Under the pieces are notes generated by a model. It had not been told where the DNA came from. It made no database searches and was given only the letters and a program-made list of their open reading frames with translations. The position numbers were made by a program, and so were the translations under genes. A stretch of 64,000 nucleotides of DNA from contig NZ_AP025667.1 in assembly GCF_022846655.1 (NCBI RefSeq), forward strand, positions 6,299,001 to 6,363,000, written 5' to 3'. The DNA is from Streptomyces seoulensis (GTDB taxonomy: Bacteria > Actinomycetota > Actinomycetes > Streptomycetales > Streptomycetaceae). Below, piece by piece: positions 44,628-52,279 of the stretch (position 1 is the first letter of the stretch; each line of letters starts with the position of its first letter).

Positions 44628-45413
44628 TCAGGGCCCACCTCCTCCCAGCGCGCCGCCCGCGAGGCCGATCACCACGGGCAGGACGCCGACCGCGATGAAG
44701 GCGGGGAGGAAGCACAGTCCGACGGGCGCCGAGATGAGCACGGCCGCCCTGCGGGCCCGGACCGTGGCCGCCCGTATCGACTCCGCCCGCGCGTCCGAGG
44801 CGAGTCGGGCCACGGGTTCGGCGGCCGGGAGCCCGGACCGGTCGGCCCGCTCCAGCAGCCGGGCCAGTGCTCCGGCGCCGGGCAGTGCGGTCAACCGGCT
44901 CCAGGCGTCGGCCGGTTCACCACCGAGCCGGGCTTCCGCCGCGCCCCGCGCCAGCGCGTCGCCGACCGGGCCGCCGAGCGCCTCCCCCACCGCCTGGGAC
45001 GCGACGACCGGCCCCGCCCCGGCCTCGATGCAAGCGGCCAGCAGCTCGGCGGCGAGCGGGAGTTGGCGAGACGCGGCAGCCGTGTCCACCTCCACCGCCG
45101 GACGTGCCGCCGCCCGGCGCTCCTGCCACCGCCACAGCGCCACGGCGGCCCCGACCCCCACCAGCACCCCGAAGACCCCGCCGACCACCGCCCACGCCCC
45201 GCAGCCGACCCCCACCACCGGCAGCCACTTCCTGACCGCGTCCGCGACCACGACGGAGTGATCGGCCTCCGGCGTCGCCACAGCCAGCAGTCCGGCCATC
45301 CGCCGCCGTGTCAGGCGTTGTTGCCGGGCCGACTCCAGCCGGCGGGCCACCCGGCCGAGGACCAAGGCCACCGCCACGGTCACCCCCAGGCTGTGGACGA
45401 CCTCGCCGCTCAT
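44628..45413 (-). CDS. Type II secretion system F family protein (TadC-like)
   Basis: Inner-membrane platform protein, 261 residues, with N- and C-terminal hydrophobic helices (VVGGVFGVLVGVGAAVAL; LPAFIAVGVLPVVIGLAGG) around a cytoplasmic T2SSF domain (LPLAAELLAACIEAGAGPVVASQAVGEALGGPVGDAL). TadC pairs with TadB in Tad pilus machines. It starts within the TadB stop codon (ATGA overlap at 45410-45413). Confidence 0.87.
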   Translation of the reverse strand: MSGEVVHSLGVTVAVALVLGRVARRLESARQQRLTRRRMAGLLAVATPEADHSVVVADAVRKWLPVVGVGCGAWAVVGGVFGVLVGVGAAVALWRWQERRAAARPAVEVDTAAASRQLPLAAELLAACIEAGAGPVVASQAVGEALGGPVGDALARGAAEARLGGEPADAWSRLTALPGAGALARLLERADRSGLPAAEPVARLASDARAESIRAATVRARRAAVLISAPVGLCFLPAFIAVGVLPVVIGLAGGALGGGGP

Positions 45414-46294
45414 GCCACCTCAGCTCCCCGCACGATCCGGGCCGCCCACCACACCCCGGCGCCCTCGAACACCGCTCCCGCCGCCAGACAGCCCAGCCCG
45501 GCCCCGGTGTGCAGCAGAACCCGCAGGGGGTCCGCGCCCATGGCCGCGCCGAGGAGCAGCCCGAACAGGGGCAGCACCGCCAGCAGCAGAGCCGTGGCCC
45601 GAGCGCCGGACAACTGGGCTCTCAGGTCGGCGCGTTGGTCCCGCTCCGCGCGCAGGGCGCCGTCCAGCCGGTCGAGTCCGGCGGCCAGCCCCGCGCCCTG
45701 GTCCACCGCCACCCGCCAGCAGGCGGCCAGCCCCAGCAGCCCCTCGGCGCCCGGTCGCCGGGCCGCAACGGCCAGCGCCCCCGGCACATCACCGCCGAAC
45801 CGGGCCGCCGCGATCACGGCCGCCTGCGGTTCGCCCAGCCCGCCGGAGTCCCGCTCAGCCCGCAGCAGCGCCTCCCCGGGCTGCTGGCCGGCGCGGACCT
45901 CACCGGCGAACACCCCGCACAGGGCGATCACCGCATCCGCGCGCCGCTCCTTCTCCAGCCGGGCCCGCCGCGCCTTCCCCACCCGGCGCAGCACCGGCAC
46001 CCCGGCGGCCCCCGCGACCACCGGGATGACCGAGGCCCCCACCAGCGCCAGCACCAGCCCCGCCACGAGCGACCACCACTCGGCGCCCACCCGGCCGTGC
46101 AGGCGCCGCAGTTCACCGAGCAGCCGCTCCCCGGGTGCCGGCCCGGTGTCCACCGCACCTCCGCCCGAGAACAGCAGCCTCGCCCGCCGCACCTCCTGGT
46201 GCCGTGCGTTCAGCGCCCAGGCCACTCCCCCGGCACAGGCCAGCACCGCGCCCACCGCCGTCTCCCCCATGCCGACGTCACCCATCTCCGCCAC
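45410..46294 (-). CDS. Type II secretion system F family protein (TadB-like)
   Basis: A 294-residue platform protein. Central T2SSF domain (ADAVIALCGVFAGEVRAGQQPGEALLRA, GDVPGALAVAARRPGAEGLLGLAACWRVAVDQGAGLA) flanked by hydrophobic helices. It overlaps TadA at the start (17 nt) and TadC at the end (4 nt). GTG at 46294 with GGAGGGG upstream; internal ATG codons are alternatives. Confidence 0.86.
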   Translation of the reverse strand: MAEMGDVGMGETAVGAVLACAGGVAWALNARHQEVRRARLLFSGGGAVDTGPAPGERLLGELRRLHGRVGAEWWSLVAGLVLALVGASVIPVVAGAAGVPVLRRVGKARRARLEKERRADAVIALCGVFAGEVRAGQQPGEALLRAERDSGGLGEPQAAVIAAARFGGDVPGALAVAARRPGAEGLLGLAACWRVAVDQGAGLAAGLDRLDGALRAERDQRADLRAQLSGARATALLLAVLPLFGLLLGAAMGADPLRVLLHTGAGLGCLAAGAVFEGAGVWWAARIVRGAEVA

Positions 46295-47474
46295 CGCCCC
46301 TCCCGCTCCCGTCCAGCAGCTCCCGCAGCCGCTCCCAGCCGCGCTGCGGCACGAAGGCCCGCTCGCCCCACCGCAGTGCCGGTACCGTCCGCACCAGTCC
46401 GGAGGCGTCCCGCTCCAGCACGTGCACCTCCGCGATCCGGCGCCGCCCGGACCGGTCCCGGGCCAGGTGGATCACCACCGACAGCGCCGCCGCCAACTGG
46501 CTGTGCAGCGCGGCCCGGTCGAGCCCGGCGGCCGTGCCCAGCGCCTCCAGCCGGGCAGGTACGTCGGCGGCCGCGTTGGCGTGCACGGTGCCGCAGCCGC
46601 CCTCGTGGCCGGTGTTGAGCGCGGCCAGCAGATGCACCACCTCGGGCCCGCGCACCTCCCCGACGACCAGCCGGTCGGGCCGCATCCGCAGGGCCTGCCG
46701 GACCAGGTCCTCCAGCGTGACCAGACCGGCGCCCTCCTGGTTGGCGGGCCGCGTCTCGAGCCGGACGACATGCGGGTGGTCCGGCCGCAGCTCGGCCGAG
46801 TCCTCGGCCAGCACGATCCGTTCACCGGGCCCGACCAGCCCGAGCAACGCGCTCAGCAGCGTCGTCTTGCCGCTGCCGGTGCCGCCGCTGATCAGGAAGG
46901 ACAGCCGGGCCCCCACCAGCGCCCGCAGCAGCCCCTCCCCGCCTGGCGGGAGCGTGCCCGCGCGGGCCAGCTCGCCGAGGGTGAACGCGCGGGGGCGCAC
47001 CACCCGCAGGGACAGGCAGGTGCAGCCGACCGCCACCGGGGGCAGTACCGCGTGCAGCCGGGTCCCGTCGGGAAGGCGGGCGTCCGCCCAGGGCCGCGCG
47101 TCGTCCAGGCGCCGTCCCGCGACGGCGGCCAGCCGCTGGGCGAGCCGTCGTACCGCCGGGGCGTCCGGGAAGGTGACCGGGGTCAGTTCCAGGCCGCCGC
47201 CCCGGTCCACCCACACCCGGTCCGGTGCGGTGACCAGCACGTCGGTGACGCTCGGGTCGGCCAGCAGCGGTTCCAGCGGTCCGGAGCCGACGAGTTCGGA
47301 GCGCAGATGCTCCGCCGCGCCGAGGACTTCTGCGTCGCCCAGCACCCGGCCCTGTTCGCGCAGGGCCTGCGCGACGCGCGCGGGGGTGGGTTCGGCGCCG
47401 CTCTCGGCGAGCCTGCGCCGGACACCGTCGAGGAGGGCCGCGCCGTCGGCCCGGTCGAGTCCGGGAAGCGTCAT
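46278..47474 (-). CDS. Tad/CpaF-type secretion ATPase
   Basis: Hexameric motor ATPase of 398 residues driving pilin assembly. Walker A LISGGTGSGKTTLLSALL, Asp box IVLAEDSAEL, Walker B region RPDRLVVGEVRGPEVVHLLAALNTGHEGG with His box GCGTVHANAAADVPARLEAL. This is the 'helicase/secretion neighbourhood ATPase' type. The ATG at 47474 overlaps the stop of the CpaE-like gene (ATGA). The frame is open upstream but that part is a shadow of the CpaE-like gene. Confidence 0.93.
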   Translation of the reverse strand: MTLPGLDRADGAALLDGVRRRLAESGAEPTPARVAQALREQGRVLGDAEVLGAAEHLRSELVGSGPLEPLLADPSVTDVLVTAPDRVWVDRGGGLELTPVTFPDAPAVRRLAQRLAAVAGRRLDDARPWADARLPDGTRLHAVLPPVAVGCTCLSLRVVRPRAFTLGELARAGTLPPGGEGLLRALVGARLSFLISGGTGSGKTTLLSALLGLVGPGERIVLAEDSAELRPDHPHVVRLETRPANQEGAGLVTLEDLVRQALRMRPDRLVVGEVRGPEVVHLLAALNTGHEGGCGTVHANAAADVPARLEALGTAAGLDRAALHSQLAAALSVVIHLARDRSGRRRIAEVHVLERDASGLVRTVPALRWGERAFVPQRGWERLRELLDGSGRGGGGDG

Positions 47475-48577
47475 CGGGGGCCTCCCGCCTCGGCCAGCGC
47501 CTGCTCCCAGAAGGCGGTGCAGAACCGGGACAGCGGGCCGCGGCCGGTCGCGCCGGGCGGCCTGGCGGTGCCCCGGGGACGCAGCAGCGCGGGCTCGACG
47601 GGCACGGTGCCGATCAGCGGCAGTCCGAGCAGCCGGGCCACCTCGTCCTCGTCCAGTCCCGGCGAGCAGGGCCCTCTGACCGCGACCCGCAGGTCCCGCA
47701 CGACCAGGCCCATGGCGGACGCGACCCGGCCGGCCGCCGCCAGCGCACGCAGCTCCGCCGGGACGACGAGCACCGCCATGTCGAGCTGGGCGAGGGCCTC
47801 CGCGACACCGTCGTCCAGGCGGCGCGGAAGGTCGACCACGACGGTGCCGCCGCGCCGCCGGGCGGCGGCGAGCACCGCGCGGACGGCCTGGGGCGGCACG
47901 GCCACGCAGTCGCCCCGGTCCCAACTGAGCACGCGCAGTGCGTGCAGTTCTGGCAGTGACTCCTCCAGGGCGCCGCCCCCGACCCTGCCGCGCGAGGCGG
48001 CGAAGGCGGGCCAGCGCAGCCCTTCCGCGCTCTCACCGCCGAGGAGCACGTCGAGTCCGCCGCCGAGCGGATCGGCGTCCACCAGCAGCGTGCGCAGGCC
48101 CTGGTGGGCGGAGGTGACGGCGAGGGCGCAGGCCAGGGTGGACGCGCCTGCGCCGCCCCGGCCGCCGATGACGCCGACCGTGAGGGCGGGGCGGCCGACA
48201 CCCTCGGCCACGTCGGCGATGCGGTCGATCAGCCACTGCTCGCCGTCGGGCAGCATCAGCACATGGTCGGCGCCGATCCCGACCGCGCGTTTCCACACGT
48301 CCGGGTCGTCCTGGTCACGGCCGACCAGGACCACCCCACGCCGCCGTGCGGCACCGCGCACCCGGCGGGCGGCGTCGTCACCGACCAGGACGAGAGGCGC
48401 GCCGTCCCATCCCCCGCCGTGGTCCGGGACGCCGTGGTGGACCTCCGGGGTGGCTCCGGCCGCCGCGCACAGGCGCAGCAGGTCGTCGAGGAGCGCCGCG
48501 TCCTCGGTGACGATGAGCGGCCGTCCGCCTCGTCCGGCCGCGGCCGGTGGCGGATCGTGTGTGACGGTTCCGGTCAT
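47471..48577 (-). CDS. CpaE/Ssd-like MinD-family protein
   Basis: A 368-residue protein, 'helicase/secretion neighbourhood CpaE-like' (mycobacterial Ssd/Rv3660c type, linked to septum-site regulation and Tad localisation). An N-terminal receiver-like domain (PLIVTEDAALLDDLLRLCAAAG) precedes a MinD fold. The deviant P-loop reads VIGGRGGAGASTLACALA: the KGGxGKT lysines are replaced by Arg and Ala, so ATP binding may be weak. ATG at 48577. First gene of the Tad operon. Confidence 0.88.
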   Translation of the reverse strand: MTGTVTHDPPPAAAGRGGRPLIVTEDAALLDDLLRLCAAAGATPEVHHGVPDHGGGWDGAPLVLVGDDAARRVRGAARRRGVVLVGRDQDDPDVWKRAVGIGADHVLMLPDGEQWLIDRIADVAEGVGRPALTVGVIGGRGGAGASTLACALAVTSAHQGLRTLLVDADPLGGGLDVLLGGESAEGLRWPAFAASRGRVGGGALEESLPELHALRVLSWDRGDCVAVPPQAVRAVLAAARRRGGTVVVDLPRRLDDGVAEALAQLDMAVLVVPAELRALAAAGRVASAMGLVVRDLRVAVRGPCSPGLDEDEVARLLGLPLIGTVPVEPALLRPRGTARPPGATGRGPLSRFCTAFWEQALAEAGGPR

Positions 48578-48880
48578 GGGTGTTCCCCCTTCACTCGCGT
48601 CTTCCGCGCCGCTCTGCCGGCCGCGCGATTCCCGAAGATGTGGAGAACCCGTAACGGCCTCCATATGAACGGCCGATAGGAACCGGCCATAGGCGCCCGG
48701 CAATGCGATCCGGCCATGAACGGGCCCGGATCCGGTGCGCTGGAATCACGATGCGGCGATCCGCGAAATCGTGTGGATCTTGGTCAAAAACTGTGGAAGA
48801 CGGAGCGCCTGTGAATAACTTCGTCACTCAAACCGGTGACGCACACACGGGCTGTGTACGAGTTTCCGAGCGCACCCTGA

Positions 48881-48899
48881 TGATTACCCTACGTAATCA
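48881..48899. promoter_or_regulatory. AT-rich palindrome, candidate operator
   Basis: TGATTAC (48881-48887), CCTAC spacer, GTAATCA (48893-48899): perfect 7-bp arms, low GC in a >70% GC background. It lies upstream of the hairpin series and the HAD gene. Confidence 0.45.
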
Positions 48900-48986
48900 A
48901 ACATGGGCATGACGAAAGGGCGGCCGCAGCCGCCCAGCACCGGTCTCGTACCGGCCGAAGGAGGAGGAAAACGCGTCCGGACATGC

Positions 48987-49056
48987 GACGACCCCCGCCG
49001 GGGGGGAGAGCGGGGGTCGTCCCCACGGTCCGACTCGGGGGGGGAGGAGTCGGACC
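48987..49056 (+). terminator. Two tandem strong hairpins with G-run loops
   Basis: Hairpin 1: GACGACCCCCG (48987-48997)/CGGGGGTCGTC (49011-49021) with loop ending in GGGGGGAGAG. Hairpin 2: GGTCCGACTC (49027-49036)/GAGTCGGACC (49047-49056) with loop GGGGGGGGAG. They lie ~100 nt ahead of the HAD start. They could terminate a short upstream RNA or act as an attenuator; called terminator tentatively. Confidence 0.5.
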
Positions 49057-49158
49057 GGGGTTAGCACGGTCGCGAACGATCCGTGACTTCCATGGTGTAC
49101 CCGAGAGGCTTCTCAGGCAAACCCACACGCCCCACCTTACGCCGAATGGTGGGCGCCT

Positions 49159-49989
49159 ATGCTCAGGGACGTGGAAAACCACTCCTTGCCTCGCGCAGCG
49201 GCCTTCTTCGACCTGGACAAGACGGTCATTGCGAAGTCCAGCACCCTCACCTTCAGCAAGTCGTTCTACCAAGGCGGACTGATCAACCGCAGGGCGGCCT
49301 TGCGCACCGCATATGCCCAGTTCGTCTTCCTGGTCGGCGGTATGGACCATGACCAGATGGAGCGCATGCGGGAGTACCTCTCCGCACTGTGCCGGGGCTG
49401 GAACGTGCAACAGGTCAGAGAGATCGTGGCCGAGACCCTGCACGACCTGATCGACCCGATCATCTACGACGAGGCCGCTTCGCTGATCGAGGAGCACCAC
49501 ACGGCGGGCCGCGACGTCGTGATCGTGTCCACGTCCGGCGCCGAGGTCGTGGAGCCGATCGGCGAGCTACTCGGCGCCGACCGGGTGGTGGCCACCCGGC
49601 TGGTGGTCGGCGAGGACGGCTGCTTCACCGGCGAGGTGGAGTACTACGCGTACGGCCCCACCAAGGCCGAGGCGATCCGGGAGCTGGCCGCTTCCGAGGG
49701 GTACGACCTCGACCGGAGCTTCGCCTACAGCGACTCGGTCACCGATCTGCCGATGCTCCAGGCCGTCGGCCACCCGCACGCCGTGAACCCCGACCGCGCG
49801 CTGCGCCGGGAGGCCGTCTCGCGCGGCTGGCCGGTGCTGGAGTTCCGCAAGCCGGTCCGCCTCAAGCAGCGCCTGCCCGCACTCTCCGCACCCCGCCCGG
49901 TGGTCGTCGCGGCGGCGGCTCTGGGCGCGGCGGCCGCGACCGCCGGCCTCGTCTGGTACGCGAGCAAGCGGCGGGCCACGAGCGTCTGA
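49159..49989 (+). CDS. HAD-IB family phosphatase with C-terminal membrane anchor
   Basis: A 276-residue HAD superfamily hydrolase (SerB/CicA-like). Motif I AAFFDLDKTVIAKSS (DxDxT), motif II VVIVSTSG, motif III/IV K in YGPTKAEAI and AYSDSVTDLPMLQAVG. A C-terminal hydrophobic helix (PVVVAAAALGAAAATAGLVWYASKRR) followed by positive charges suggests a tail anchor. The S. coelicolor orthologue is annotated as morphological-differentiation-related, from memory. ATG at 49159 with GGTGGG ~6 nt upstream; GTG 49171 is less likely. Substrate unknown. Confidence 0.88.
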   Translation: MLRDVENHSLPRAAAFFDLDKTVIAKSSTLTFSKSFYQGGLINRRAALRTAYAQFVFLVGGMDHDQMERMREYLSALCRGWNVQQVREIVAETLHDLIDPIIYDEAASLIEEHHTAGRDVVIVSTSGAEVVEPIGELLGADRVVATRLVVGEDGCFTGEVEYYAYGPTKAEAIRELAASEGYDLDRSFAYSDSVTDLPMLQAVGHPHAVNPDRALRREAVSRGWPVLEFRKPVRLKQRLPALSAPRPVVVAAAALGAAAATAGLVWYASKRRATSV

Positions 49990-50139
49990 CCGATTCACCC
50001 CTGTTTGAAGGTAAAAGTAAAGAAGTGCGGGCAGGGGTTCCGCTTGCCCCGTGGTTGCAGTACAAATGAATCAACGGCCTGCGGGACCAAGGACATCCGA
50101 GAGGATTCCCTACCTTTACGCATCTGGCCCCACGGACCT

Positions 50140-50330
50140 CGCATCGACACAGGGCACCCACGCGACGTCGGACCGTCGATTACGGGCCTGCTTCACCAGG
50201 GCCGGGCAAAGACCCCGACCTGATGAGCAACATCACGAGGACGCTTGGTAACCCGGTGAACGTGCCAGCGGCGGTACGAGAACTCGTACCGCCGCAACCC
50301 TGCTCGGGCCCCCTTCCCAGGGGGCCTTTC
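50140..50330 (+). ncRNA. 6S-like small RNA (scr3559-type), boundaries approximate
   Basis: The 352-nt gap between the HAD gene and the Fic-like gene is the locus where S. coelicolor encodes its 6S-like RNA scr3559 (~190 nt, between SCO3558 and SCO3559), as I recall. Here a 12-bp hairpin GCGGCGGTACGA-GAAC-TCGTACCGCCGC (50268-50295) is followed by a terminator GGCCCCCT-TCCC-AGGGGGCC-TTT (50307-50329) on the plus strand. The start at ~50140 is set only by the expected length. No open frame with normal codon use covers it. Locus good; ends and strand inferred. Confidence 0.5.
50307..50329 (+). terminator. Terminator with T-tract ending the 6S-like RNA
   Basis: 8-bp stem GGCCCCCT/AGGGGGCC with TCCC loop followed by TTT, one of the few classic T-tailed terminators in the window. 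It sits just beyond the stop of the minus-strand Fic-like gene, so it may serve both sides. Confidence 0.8.
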
Positions 50331-50341
50331 GCATGGGCAGG

Positions 50342-51166
50342 TCAGGCCGCGCCGCGCTGCAGCGCCTCGCACACCGCCGTCGACTCGCGCGCACCCAGCT
50401 CGACCGCCCGGCCGCAGTGGGCGATCCAGGCCGCCATGCCGTCGGGGGTGCCGGAGACGTAGCCGTCGAGCGCGGCGAGGTAGGAGGCCCGGCCCAGTTC
50501 CGCGTGGCCGACCTCGGCCGGGCACACCGACTTCGGGTCCAGACCGCTGCCGATCAGGACGATCCGCTCGGCCGTGCGCGCCACCAGCCCGTTGTGGGAG
50601 GAGAAGGGGCGCAGCGCGAGGAGCTCGCCGTGCACCACGGCGGCCGTCACCAGCGCGGGCGCGGAGGACCCGGCGATGACCAGCTCCGCGAGGCCGTCCA
50701 GCCGTCCGGAGACCTCCGGGGCGTCCGGCAGCGGAAGCTCGATGAGCGGCTCGTCGGCGAGTTCGCCCGCGCGACGCGGGCGGCCGACCTCGTCACCGTC
50801 GCTCGCGGCGGCCACCATGTGCAGCCGGGCCAGCACCCGCAGCGGGGACTGCCGCCAGATGGACAGCAACTGCCCGGCCTCGGCGGTGAGCCGCAGTGCC
50901 GCGCCCATGACCTGCGCCTCACCGCCGGTACTGAAGTCGGTGCGGCGCCGCACCTCCTCCAGGGCCCAGTCGGCTCCGGACAGCGCGGCCGAGCCGCGGG
51001 CGCCGCGCAGGGCCGCCTCGGAGGTGACGGCGTTGCTGCGGCGGCGCATGATCCGGTGTCCGTAGACCCGGTCCACGGCCTTGCGCACGGATTCCACGGA
51101 GTCGGCCACGCCGGGCAGTGAGCCCAGGGCCGCGAGCGGATCTGCGGTCGCTCCTGTCGTACTCAT
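50342..51166 (-). CDS. Degenerate Fic-domain-like protein
   Basis: A 274-residue protein. Residues 179-197 read HGELLALRPFSSHNGLVAR, aligning with the Fic motif HxFxxGNGRxxR: the catalytic His is Arg186, the first Gly is His191 and the nucleotide-binding Arg is Leu194, while Phe188, Asn192, Gly193 and Arg197 remain. Surrounding helices (AALVTAAVVHGELLALRPF) fit the Fic fold. AMP transfer is therefore unlikely; it may be a pseudoenzyme. The orthologue has been labelled 'oxidoreductase' without support. ATG at 51166; divergent from the CooC-like ATPase. Confidence 0.75.
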   Translation of the reverse strand: MSTTGATADPLAALGSLPGVADSVESVRKAVDRVYGHRIMRRRSNAVTSEAALRGARGSAALSGADWALEEVRRRTDFSTGGEAQVMGAALRLTAEAGQLLSIWRQSPLRVLARLHMVAAASDGDEVGRPRRAGELADEPLIELPLPDAPEVSGRLDGLAELVIAGSSAPALVTAAVVHGELLALRPFSSHNGLVARTAERIVLIGSGLDPKSVCPAEVGHAELGRASYLAALDGYVSGTPDGMAAWIAHCGRAVELGARESTAVCEALQRGAA

Positions 51167-51295
51167 GAGGTCGACCCTACGCGGCCGCCCCGACGGCCGA
51201 CCGGCACCCCTTCTTCAGCCGCCACACCCCTCGAAGGAGTGACCTTCTCCCCCTTCCCGGCACATACAGCTACGTCACCACTACGCTTGGTGAAC

Positions 51296-52276
51296 ATGAA
51301 AATTGCTTTCGTCGGGAAGGGCGGCAGCGGCAAGACCACGCTCTCCTCCCTCTTCATCCGCCATCTCGCGGCCGCCGGAGCCCCGGTCGTCGCCATCGAC
51401 GCGGACATCAACCAGCACCTCGGGCCCGCCCTCGGCCTCGACGAGTCCGAAGCGGCGGCGCTGCCCGCGATGGGCGACCGGCTGCCGCTGATCAAGGACC
51501 ATCTGCGCGGCTCCAACCCGCGCATCGCCTCGGCCGAGACGATGATCAAGACCACCCCGCCGGGTGGCGGTTCGCGGCTGGTCAGCATCGGCGGGCCCGA
51601 CGCGATCTACGACGCCTGCGCCCGCCCGGTGGAACTCGACGGCGGCGCCGTCCGCCTGATGGTCACCGGCCCCTTCACCGAAGCCGACCTCGGGGTCGCC
51701 TGCTACCACTCCAAGACGGGTGCGGTGGAGCTGTTCCTGAACCACCTCGTCGACGGCGCGGACGAGTACGTGGTGGTCGACATGACCGCGGGTTCGGACT
51801 CCTTCGCATCCGGCATGTTCACCCGCTTCGACATGACGTTCCTCGTCGCCGAGCCGACCCGGAAGGGAGTCTCCGTCTACCGCCAGTACAGGGAGTACGC
51901 CCGCGACTTCGGCGTCACGCTGAAGGTGGTCGGCAACAAGGTCCAGGGACCGGACGACGTCGACTTCCTGCGCGACGAGGTCGGGGACGACCTCCTGGTG
52001 ACGGTCGGGCACTCGGACTGGGTGCGCGCCATGGAGAAGGGGCGTCCGCCCCGCTTCGCCCTCCTGGAGGACGGCAACGTCCGCGCGCTCGAAGAACTGC
52101 GCGCCGCCGCCGACGCGACGTACGGGCTGCGTGACTGGGAGCGCTACACCCGCCAGATGGTCCACTTCCATCTGCGCAACGCCCGGTCCTGGGGCAACGA
52201 GCGCACCGGGGCCGACCTGGCGGCGCAGGTCGACCCCGGTTTCGTGCTCGGCGAGAGCGTGGCGACCCCCGCCTGA
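51296..52276 (+). CDS. CooC/MinD-like ATPase
   Basis: A 326-residue SIMIBI ATPase. Deviant Walker A at the extreme N-terminus, MKIAFVGKGGSGKTTLSSLF; Walker A' VVAIDADINQHLGPALG; Walker B-like EYVVVDMTAGSDSFASGMF. MIKTTPPGGGSRLVSIGGPDAIYDACARP lies where CooC-like nickel chaperones place their effector region. The client is unknown. ATG at 51296 has no Shine-Dalgarno; TACGCT (51282-51287) 8 nt upstream suggests a leaderless mRNA. Confidence 0.87.
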   Translation: MKIAFVGKGGSGKTTLSSLFIRHLAAAGAPVVAIDADINQHLGPALGLDESEAAALPAMGDRLPLIKDHLRGSNPRIASAETMIKTTPPGGGSRLVSIGGPDAIYDACARPVELDGGAVRLMVTGPFTEADLGVACYHSKTGAVELFLNHLVDGADEYVVVDMTAGSDSFASGMFTRFDMTFLVAEPTRKGVSVYRQYREYARDFGVTLKVVGNKVQGPDDVDFLRDEVGDDLLVTVGHSDWVRAMEKGRPPRFALLEDGNVRALEELRAAADATYGLRDWERYTRQMVHFHLRNARSWGNERTGADLAAQVDPGFVLGESVATPA

Positions 52277-52279
52277 CGC

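Larger units (their letters stand above)
48578..49158. other. Divergent intergenic region with palindrome and serial hairpins
   Basis: 581 nt between the CpaE-like gene and the HAD gene. From left: ~300 nt of lower-GC DNA; the palindrome TGATTAC-N5-GTAATCA (48881-48899); hairpin GGGCGGC-CGCA-GCCGCCC (48918-48935); hairpin CCGGT-N5-ACCGG (48940-48954); an AAGGAGGAGG purine run (48958-48967); then two large G-loop hairpins (48987-49056). No convincing coding sequence. It looks like a structured leader or small RNA ahead of the HAD gene. Confidence 0.6.

Noticed and set aside
43176..48668. A very long open frame (over 1800 codons) on the plus strand opposite the Tad operon
   Set aside because: It is a GC-rich antisense shadow: composition is Arg/Ala/Pro/Ser junk, while the minus strand has seven recognised genes with overlapping starts and stops.
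48810..48818. TGTGAATAA resembling a degenerate DnaA box
   Set aside because: Single, not the Streptomyces consensus, and no neighbouring box.
48703..48912. Small plus-strand open frame (69 codons, or 33 from an internal GTG with GGAG)
   Set aside because: Third-position GC is low and no family is recognised; it overlaps a palindrome and looks like regulatory DNA.
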